Shown here in pieces: positions 13,591 through 18,759 of a stretch of DNA of 18,759 nt. Position 1 is the stretch's first letter; every line of letters starts with the position of its first letter. The translations under genes were made by a program, and so were the position numbers. The notes under the pieces were generated by a model. That model did not search any database. It had not been told where the DNA came from and worked only from the letters and a program-made list of their open reading frames with translations. The DNA is from an uncultured Collinsella sp. (lineage in GTDB: Bacteria; Actinomycetota; Coriobacteriia; Coriobacteriales; Coriobacteriaceae): positions 1 through 18,759 of the forward strand of contig CALHDP010000148.1 of assembly GCA_938023085.1 (NCBI GenBank). The letters run 5' to 3'.

Positions 13591-15483
13591 TTACTGCTGC
13601 GTGGGCATCAGCGGATTCTCGCGCGTGAGGAGGTTCATGAACTCCTCACCCGTAATGGTCTCCTTCTTGTACAGATAACGAGCCAGCTCATGGAGCTTAA
13701 ACTTGTTCTCCTTGAGGATCTGCAGAGCGCGGTCGTGCGCATCCTCGATCAGCTTGGCGACAATCGCGTCCACGCGCTCGGCCGTACCGGGGGCGCAGGT
13801 GAGCGACGTGTCCTGGTTAAGGTACGCATTCTGAACGGTACCGAGTGCCATCATGCCAAACTCATCGGACATACCAAAGCGCGTCACCATGTTACGGGCG
13901 AGCTTGGTGGCCTGCTCGATATCGTTGGCGGCGCCGGTCGTCATCTCACCAAAGATGAGCTCCTCGGCTGCACGGCCACCGCAATAGACGGCGAGCTTGT
14001 CCAGGACCTCCTGGCGCGTGGTCAGGAAGCGCTCATCCTCCTCGACCTGCATGGTGTAGCCCAGAGCACCGCTCGTGCGTGGCACGATGGTGATCTTCGT
14101 GACCGGCGCAGAGCCCTTCTGGCGAGCGGCAACAATGGCATGGCCGATCTCATGGTAGGAAACGACCTGCTTCTCGTGGTCGGAAAGCACCGTGGACTTA
14201 CGCTGTTGGCCGGCAATGACGACCTCAACCGACTCCTCGAAGTCGTCCTGGGTTGCACGCTTGCGACCCTCGCGAACGGCGCGCAGGGCGCCCTCGTTGA
14301 TGATATTGGCAAGGTCGGCGCCCGAGGCACCGGGCGTGGCGCGGGCAATCGCGGTCAGATCGATCGGCGGCTCGGTCTTCACACTCTTGGCGTGGAGCTC
14401 GAGGATGTTCTTACGGCCGGTCAGATCGGGCAACTCGACGGGGATGCGGCGGTCAAAACGACCGGGGCGCAGTAGAGCGGGATCGAGACTGTCAGGGCGG
14501 TTGGTTGCGGCAAGGACAACGATACCCTTGTGGTTATCGAAGCCATCCATCTCGGTCAGCAACTGATTGAGCGTCTGCTCGCGCTCGTCGTTGCCGCTAA
14601 AGCCGCCGCCATCACGCTTCTTACCGATGGTATCGATCTCATCGATAAAGACGATACACGGGGCCTTTTCCTTGGCCTGCTTAAACAGGTCACGAACCTT
14701 TGCAGCGCCGCGACCAACAAACATCTCAACGAACTCAGAGCCCGAAATACTAAAGAACGGAACACCGGCCTCGCCGGCAACAGCCTTGGCAAGCAGGGTC
14801 TTACCGGTACCCGGAGGGCCAACAAGGAGAGCACCGCGCGGCAGCTTGGCGCCGATCTCCTCGTAGCGCTGCGGCTTCTCCAGAAAGTCGACGACCTCCT
14901 TGAGAGACTCCTTGGCCTCTTCCTGGCCGGCGACGTCCTTAAAGGTCACGCCCACGTCCTTGGAGGCGATCACGCGCGCGCCGGACTTACCCAGTCCGCC
15001 GCCGCCAAAACCGCCGCCGCCAAAGTTCATCGACGGGCCGTCATCACCCATGGCCTTCTTCATGCGGCGGTTGAGCCACCAGCCGATCAGGAAGAAAATC
15101 GCCATGGGAAGGATGAGCGTAAGCAGGTAGTAGGTCATCAAACCCGAGTTTTTATCGGGAACGACCGACTCCAGCGAAGCGCCAGACTCAAGCACGCGAT
15201 CGGTAAAGCCCGCATCGTTCGGCACACCGGTCGTCTTATAGGCGATGTTCTCGTCCTCGCCCTTCTTGGTGTAATAAATCGAGTAATCGTCCGTGTTGTA
15301 CTCGACCTTGTCGACACTCTTCTTATCGAGCGCCTTGACAAACGTCGAGTAATCGGTCTTCGTAATCTGCTGCGTGTGACCGATGTTGGGGAACAGAACG
15401 GTCGAGAGCACGAGGTAGACGACGAAGGCGATGAGCACGTAGAGGATCATATTCCGTCTACGCTTGTTGTCATCCATCTCCAT
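13591..15483 (-). CDS. ftsH: ATP-dependent zinc metalloprotease FtsH
   Basis: Membrane-anchored AAA+ protease of 630 residues. TM1 is at about 12-31, the extracytoplasmic domain at about 35-112 and TM2 at about 115-136. A Gly-rich linker (154-164) precedes the AAA domain: Walker A GPPGTGKT (222-229), pore loop MFVG (254-257), Walker B CIVFIDEID (276-284) and second region of homology ATNRPDSLDPALLRPGRFDR (326-345). The zinc protease motif HEIGH is at 444-448, and the third-ligand region is GAANDIEQAT. FtsH degrades misfolded membrane proteins and short-lived regulators. Three in-frame ATGs exist: 15498, 15483 and 15477. I chose 15483 because GGAG lies 9 bases upstream; 15498 has no ribosome binding site. 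A SigB-type promoter candidate lies just upstream. Confidence 0.97.
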   Translation of the reverse strand: MEMDDNKRRRNMILYVLIAFVVYLVLSTVLFPNIGHTQQITKTDYSTFVKALDKKSVDKVEYNTDDYSIYYTKKGEDENIAYKTTGVPNDAGFTDRVLESGASLESVVPDKNSGLMTYYLLTLILPMAIFFLIGWWLNRRMKKAMGDDGPSMNFGGGGFGGGGLGKSGARVIASKDVGVTFKDVAGQEEAKESLKEVVDFLEKPQRYEEIGAKLPRGALLVGPPGTGKTLLAKAVAGEAGVPFFSISGSEFVEMFVGRGAAKVRDLFKQAKEKAPCIVFIDEIDTIGKKRDGGGFSGNDEREQTLNQLLTEMDGFDNHKGIVVLAATNRPDSLDPALLRPGRFDRRIPVELPDLTGRKNILELHAKSVKTEPPIDLTAIARATPGASGADLANIINEGALRAVREGRKRATQDDFEESVEVVIAGQQRKSTVLSDHEKQVVSYHEIGHAIVAARQKGSAPVTKITIVPRTSGALGYTMQVEEDERFLTTRQEVLDKLAVYCGGRAAEELIFGEMTTGAANDIEQATKLARNMVTRFGMSDEFGMMALGTVQNAYLNQDTSLTCAPGTAERVDAIVAKLIEDAHDRALQILKENKFKLHELARYLYKKETITGEEFMNLLTRENPLMPTQQ

Positions 15484-15525
15484 CTGCTTGAACTCCATCT
15501 ACTGGGGTTGATAATGGTTTCTAGA

Positions 15526-15550
15526 ATACCCAACCCGAGCGACGATAAAC
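15526..15550 (-). promoter_or_regulatory. SigB-type promoter candidate for ftsH
   Basis: On the minus strand, GTTTAT (15550-15545), a 13-base spacer and GGGTAT (15531-15526). The SigB consensus in Bacillus is GTTTAA with a 12-15 base spacer and GGGTAT, so this is a near-perfect match at the right spacing. It would start the transcript near 15518, about 35 bases before the chosen ftsH ATG. No housekeeping promoter of similar quality is visible in this gap. Confidence 0.45.
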
Positions 15551-15575
15551 CGACGCCGGGCACGAAAGGACAGAG

Positions 15576-15823
15576 ATGGCATCACTGTAAGTCGGCAAGG
15601 TTCAAATCTATACAGGCGACGGCAAGGGCAAGACGACGGCTGCTTCGTGACGCGCGAGGATGTCGAAGCGCTGATCGCGATAAAGCCCGCCACCACGGAG
15701 CTCGTGCTCACCGGCCGGGGCTTGCTGCCCCTCGCGAACCTCGCCGACCTGGTCACCGAAATGCGCCCCGTCAAACACTACTTCGACGAAGGCCTCCTAG
15801 CCCGCCAAGGCATCGAATACTAA
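15576..15823 (+). pseudogene. cobO: Broken corrinoid adenosyltransferase (CobO/BtuR-type)
   Basis: Remnant of the ATP:cob(I)alamin adenosyltransferase gene. After AAAGGA, the ATG opens MASL and hits TAA at codon 5. The same frame then continues with VGKVQIYTGDGKGKTTAAS, the P-loop N-terminus typical of CobA/BtuR proteins, and ends at TGA (15648-15650). In another frame, from about 15644, comes VTREDVEALIAIKP, then ELVLTGRG, LADLVTEMRPVKHYFDEG and ARQGIEY before TAA (15821-15823), the normal C-terminus of the same family. Roughly 100 or more central residues are missing. So there is an early stop, a large internal deletion and a frame change. No function is expected. It is divergent from ftsH and convergent with the MATE gene. 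Confidence 0.85.
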
Positions 15824-15909
15824 TTGATCCGAAGGGGACGAAGAGAAACGGATCGTCGACATCACGACGGAGAGCAATGATCCGTTTTCCTCCACCCCAA
15901 GGGATCATT
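15823..15909. repeat. Inverted pair of REP-like repeats (about 31 bases each), possible terminator
   Basis: Copy 1 reads on the minus strand GATCCGTTTCTCTTCG, then TCCCCTTCGGATCAAT (15854-15823). Copy 2 reads on the plus strand GATCCGTTTTCCTCC, then ACCCCAAGGGATCATT (15879-15909). Both follow GATCCGTTT - CTC - CCCC - GGATCA, and each ends in its own imperfect GATCC/GGATC palindrome. Between them a GTCG/CGAC mini-stem sits in a 24-base loop, so the pair can fold as AAACGGATC (15846-15854) with GATCCGTTT (15879-15887). One copy touches the pseudogene stop, and the other covers the stop codon of the MATE gene. Confidence 0.55.
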
Positions 15910-17257
15910 AGGCGGTGGCGCGGCCTAGCCAGTTGCCGCTGTGGTGGTAGATGGTGAACATCGTGGCCGTGATGAGCCAGGTTACGGGGTAGACCAGTAG
16001 TAGATGCTCGAGCGACGGATCGAAGGGCATAATCGCAAACACCCAGATCACCCTCAAGACAACGGTGCCAAAGATGGTGAGCATCATAGGCTGCAGACTC
16101 ACGCCGGCGCCGCGAATGGAGCCCGACGCGTTCTCGATAATCGAGAAGATCGCGTAGAACGGCGCGATGAAATGAAGAATCGTCGTGGTGTACGCCGAAA
16201 TCGAAGCATCGTCGACAAACAGACGCGACAGCGGACCCGAGAACACCAGCAGCACGGCAGACAGGCCACCAATGAGCATAAACGACAGCACGAGCGACGT
16301 ATGGTAGCCCTTGCGCATGCGCTCGTAATTGCGCGCGCCAAAGTTCTGCGCCGAGAACGTAGTGATCGATACGCCGAGCGCCTCGGTCACCATCCAGATA
16401 ATGCCATCCAGGCGCCCAGATAGACCCCAAGCAGTCGTGACATCGGCGCCAAACGAATTAACCGACACCTGGATCAACACGTTCGAGATCGAATAGGCAG
16501 CCGATTGAAAACCGAGTGGCAGACCACACGAGATCATACTCTTGCAAATACCGCGATCGATGCCGAGCTTAGACAGCGAAAGACGCCATGCACCCGGAGC
16601 GCGCATCATGCGAAACACGATCATCGTTGCATTGGAGCAAATGGTCAGCGCCACTGCGATGCCGCAGCCCAGCGCCTCCATATGCAACACAGCGACAAAG
16701 ATGATATCCAGCACCACGTTAACCAGGCAGCCAGAGGCAATGATCACGGCGGGCCCGCGTGTGTCGCCCACGGCACGCAGCAGTGCGGTTCCCATATTAA
16801 GCAGCAGTGCCGCAACCATCGCGGCAAAATAACAGCGAGCATAGGCCACGCCCTCGGCCAATAATTCATGAGGTGTGTTCATGAGTACCAGCATGGGCTC
16901 AACGAACACTATGCCAAGAATCGAGAAAACGATACCGCCCACCAGCGCAAGCGTCATGGCCGTATGGACCGAACGACTCAGTCGCTCATCATCGTGCTGG
17001 CCAAAATACTGACCGGTAATAACGGCACAGCCAGCACCGACGCCGACGCAAAAACCAATGCAGAGCTCCGTAAGCACCATCGTGGCCTGAATGCCACCCA
17101 GTGCGAGCTTGCCGCCAAACTGACCGACGATATACGTACCGATAAGCGTGTAGGCCTGCTGAAAAAACGAACTAAAGAAGATGGGAACGCACAGCGAAAG
17201 CAGCTGCTGCCAAATGACACCCTGCGTTACATCGATAGCCGTAGATTTCTTAGCCAC
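15908..17257 (-). CDS. MATE family efflux transporter
   Basis: Integral membrane protein of 449 residues with about 12 predicted helices in two homologous halves, the size and layout of MATE (NorM/DinF-type) drug/sodium or proton antiporters. Family segments include PIFFSSFFQQAYTLIGTYIVG in helix 1, GVGAGCAVITGQYFGQ in the first half and the matching GVSITTFSAQNFGARN in the second half, with RAVGDTRGP and GSIRGAGVSLQP in equivalent loops. The substrate is unknown; cationic drugs, bile-type compounds or metabolites are all possible. The start is GTG at 17257 (MAKKSTAIDVTQGV) with GGGGAGGG about 4 bases upstream; an extension to 17290 has no site. It stands alone, 124 bases downstream of the rRNA methyltransferase-like gene. 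A weak extended -10 (TGCTAAGCT, 17328-17320) lies in that gap. Confidence 0.93.
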   Translation of the reverse strand: MAKKSTAIDVTQGVIWQQLLSLCVPIFFSSFFQQAYTLIGTYIVGQFGGKLALGGIQATMVLTELCIGFCVGVGAGCAVITGQYFGQHDDERLSRSVHTAMTLALVGGIVFSILGIVFVEPMLVLMNTPHELLAEGVAYARCYFAAMVAALLLNMGTALLRAVGDTRGPAVIIASGCLVNVVLDIIFVAVLHMEALGCGIAVALTICSNATMIVFRMMRAPGAWRLSLSKLGIDRGICKSMISCGLPLGFQSAAYSISNVLIQVSVNSFGADVTTAWGLSGRLDGIIWMVTEALGVSITTFSAQNFGARNYERMRKGYHTSLVLSFMLIGGLSAVLLVFSGPLSRLFVDDASISAYTTTILHFIAPFYAIFSIIENASGSIRGAGVSLQPMMLTIFGTVVLRVIWVFAIMPFDPSLEHLLLVYPVTWLITATMFTIYHHSGNWLGRATA

Positions 17258-17381
17258 ACGCCCTCCCCACACGCATACGTCAAACAACAAAACAGCAATT
17301 TAAAACCAAAGCCAATACCAGCTTAGCACCGACTGGCGGCGACCGAAACACCCCGAATAAGAGCGCGTGCGGAATAACTGC

Positions 17382-18296
17382 CTAGTGGTACAAACCCGGC
17401 TGGTAGTGATACTCATTGCTCACGTGCGGGCACAGCTGCCAAAAGGCGACGGCGCTCGCCGCGGCCACGTTGAGCGAATCGACCCCGTTCGCCATCGGAA
17501 TGCGCACGGCGCGGTCACAGCCGGCAATAGTTTTAAAGCCCAAGCCGGCACCCTCGGTGCCCATAAAAATCGCCAAGCGATCAATCTTCTGCAGCACAGG
17601 ATCGTCCAGCGAAACGGAATCGTCCGTCAACGCCATAGCGGCACACGAAAAGCCGGCATCATGAAGCGCGGCCAAGCCATCATGCGGCCACACACGAGCC
17701 TCGCTGCCAATGCGCGTCCACGGCACCTGAAACACGGTGCCCATGCTCACACGAGCCGAGCGACGATACAGCGGATCGCAGCACGTCGGGCTCACCAGAA
17801 TGCCGTCAACGTTCAATGCGGCAGCCGAGCGGAAAATCGCGCCAACATTGGTGTGATCGACAATACCCTCAAGCACGCACACGCGCACCGGACGATCCCC
17901 CGCCGCCTCGACGACGCCGCCCAAGAACTCATCAACCGGAATCTGACGCGGGCGACGGAACGCCGCGAGCGCACCGCGCGTCACGTTAAAGCCCGTCAAC
18001 TGCTCCATGAGCTCCATGGAAGCCACGAACACGGGAACCGGACCCGCTCCCTCGCGCACAGCCAGGCGCTCGAACAGCAGCATCATCTGGTCGAGCCAGC
18101 GTTCACCCAAAAGAAAGCTCACCGGCTCGTATCCGGCACGCACCGCGCGCTCGATAACCTTGGCGCTCTCGGCGATAAAGATGCCCTTTTGCGGCTCCAG
18201 CACGCAGCGCAGCTCGCGCTCGGTCAATCGCACGTAGGAATCGAGCCGCTCGTCCTCGAGCGAATCAATTCGCAGAACCTCAACGGCATCAGTCAT
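17382..18296 (-). CDS. TrmH/SpoU-family RNA 2'-O-methyltransferase
   Basis: S-adenosylmethionine-dependent RNA ribose methyltransferase of 304 residues with the SPOUT knotted fold. An N-terminal substrate-binding region (about 15-115, with LRCVLEPQKGIFIAES at 29-44) precedes the catalytic domain. Motif 1 is LEGIVDHTNVGAIFRSAAAL (142-161), motif 2 is LAIFMGTEGAGL (241-252), and motif 3 is VRIPMANGVDSLNVAAASA (264-282). The target could be rRNA or tRNA and cannot be fixed by sequence alone. The ATG at 18296 follows GGGTTGG, a modest ribosome binding site. The in-frame ATG at 18329 sits directly after a TATAGA -10-like element (18334-18329) and has no site, so the shorter form is preferred. It follows folA by 109 bases. 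Confidence 0.92.
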   Translation of the reverse strand: MTDAVEVLRIDSLEDERLDSYVRLTERELRCVLEPQKGIFIAESAKVIERAVRAGYEPVSFLLGERWLDQMMLLFERLAVREGAGPVPVFVASMELMEQLTGFNVTRGALAAFRRPRQIPVDEFLGGVVEAAGDRPVRVCVLEGIVDHTNVGAIFRSAAALNVDGILVSPTCCDPLYRRSARVSMGTVFQVPWTRIGSEARVWPHDGLAALHDAGFSCAAMALTDDSVSLDDPVLQKIDRLAIFMGTEGAGLGFKTIAGCDRAVRIPMANGVDSLNVAAASAVAFWQLCPHVSNEYHYQPGLYH

Positions 18297-18328
18297 AGCA
18301 GCCAACCCGCACCCTTCTTTGCAGCGCA

Positions 18329-18334
18329 TCTATA
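18329..18334 (-). promoter_or_regulatory. Possible -10 for the RNA methyltransferase gene
   Basis: TATAGA on the minus strand is a 4-5/6 match to the -10 consensus, about 33 bases upstream of the chosen start. No clear -35 is visible, and read-through from folA is equally possible. Confidence 0.25.
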
Positions 18335-18405
18335 CCAAACGAGGCGACGCCAAGCGCCGCCCCATGCATTCAATCAACCCGATGATACCGTTCACGCCAG
18401 GCGAT

Positions 18406-18759
18406 TTACGCCTCGACGCGACGATACGTCACGAACTCATAATCGACGCCCTCGTCACCCTCACCGGCGGCAATCGTCGCGACCCCGCTGCGCTGCGCAA
18501 TCTCCCACGCAGGATCGGCTTCCAAATCGGGAAAGTACGTGTCCACAGGATGGACGCAGTGGTCATGAGTGACCTCGGCCTCCACGCAGTACGGCAAAAA
18601 CTGCCGATAGACATCGCCGCCACCGATCACCCAGGCAACGAGCTCATCGGCAACCGCAGCGAGCGCTTCGTCAACGCTATGCACCACGTCGACGCCCTCG
18701 CGGGTAAAGCCCATATCGCGCGTAAGCACGATATTGCGGCGGTTCTTGAGAGGACGCCC
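18406..18759 (-). CDS. folA: Dihydrofolate reductase, C-terminal part
   Basis: The gene enters from the right edge, so its start is missing; 117 codons plus the stop are visible. The first visible residues, GRPLKNRRNIVLTRD, are the standard DHFR segment after the NADPH-binding loop. VHSVDEALA and then VAWVIGGGDVYRQFLPYCVE follow, the conserved glycine pair and I-Y motif near the cofactor site, and HVHPVDTYFP-like spacing appears as CVHPVDTYFPDLEAD. The protein ends with YEFVTYRRVEA. The enzyme reduces dihydrofolate to tetrahydrofolate with NADPH for thymidylate and purine synthesis. Its usual partner thyA would be expected beyond the window edge. Confidence 0.95.
   Translation of the reverse strand, partial: GRPLKNRRNIVLTRDMGFTREGVDVVHSVDEALAAVADELVAWVIGGGDVYRQFLPYCVEAEVTHDHCVHPVDTYFPDLEADPAWEIAQRSGVATIAAGEGDEGVDYEFVTYRRVEA

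Noticed and set aside
14530..15957. 475-codon plus-strand open frame opposite ftsH that runs into the cobO remnant
   Set aside because: It is an antisense shadow. In the pseudogene region it is not in the frame that shows CobO homology.
17367..18572. 401-codon plus-strand open frame opposite the RNA methyltransferase and folA genes
   Set aside because: It runs antisense through two well-recognised genes, is His/Arg-rich low-complexity translation, and has no ribosome binding site.

Overview
The window looks like a chromosomal segment of a high-GC member of the Coriobacteriia, most likely Collinsella or a close relative. I base this on protein content and style (SigB/SigF-type sigma factor with its anti-sigma partner, a GTG-started IleS behind a T-box leader, a DUF523 protein, FtsH) and on GC-rich codon use. 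This is inference from recognition, not a database match. Almost everything is on the minus strand. Only an iron-type alcohol dehydrogenase and one broken gene are on the plus strand. I saw no tRNA, rRNA, CRISPR array, insertion sequence or phage gene.

Layout, low to high coordinates. (1) 1-1897: a tightly coupled minus-strand cluster, in transcription order a DUF948 membrane protein, a small RsbW-like anti-sigma factor, a SigB/SigF-family sigma factor, and the first 49 codons of a membrane protein (AI-2E transporter-like). Coding ends overlap or touch at all three junctions. (2) 1993-5104: rarA, a dGTPase-like HD hydrolase and a minimal prepilin peptidase. (3) 5186-6481: a membrane family-2 glycosyltransferase ending in a strong terminator. 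(4) 6564-8176: lspA and rluD, overlapping by one base, probably with their own promoter. (5) 8177-8550: a non-coding stretch with five consecutive inverted repeats, ending in a perfect terminator. (6) 8551-11720: ileS and its approximately 350-nt T-box leader. (7) 11839-12927: the alcohol dehydrogenase, divergent from ileS. (8) 13057-15498: DUF523 gene and ftsH, each with a hairpin terminator. (9) 15499-15910: a SigB-type promoter candidate for ftsH, an internally deleted cobO/btuR corrinoid adenosyltransferase pseudogene, and a pair of inverted REP-like repeats at the convergent gene ends. (10) 15908-18759: a MATE transporter, a TrmH/SpoU RNA methyltransferase, and the 3' part of folA (DHFR).

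How it fits together: this is mostly housekeeping (translation, RNA modification, lipoprotein processing, proteolysis, nucleotide metabolism). The stress-sigma module at one end may act on ftsH at the other, because ftsH is preceded by GTTTAT-N13-GGGTAT, close to the SigB consensus. The most interesting signals are non-coding: the hairpin-rich 8294-8554 region, the ileS T-box whose tRNA-acceptor bulge reads UGGUUAA instead of UGGNACC, and the REP-like pair. On the protein side, the anti-sigma factor lacks the usual ATP-binding N-box asparagine and DxGxG motif.
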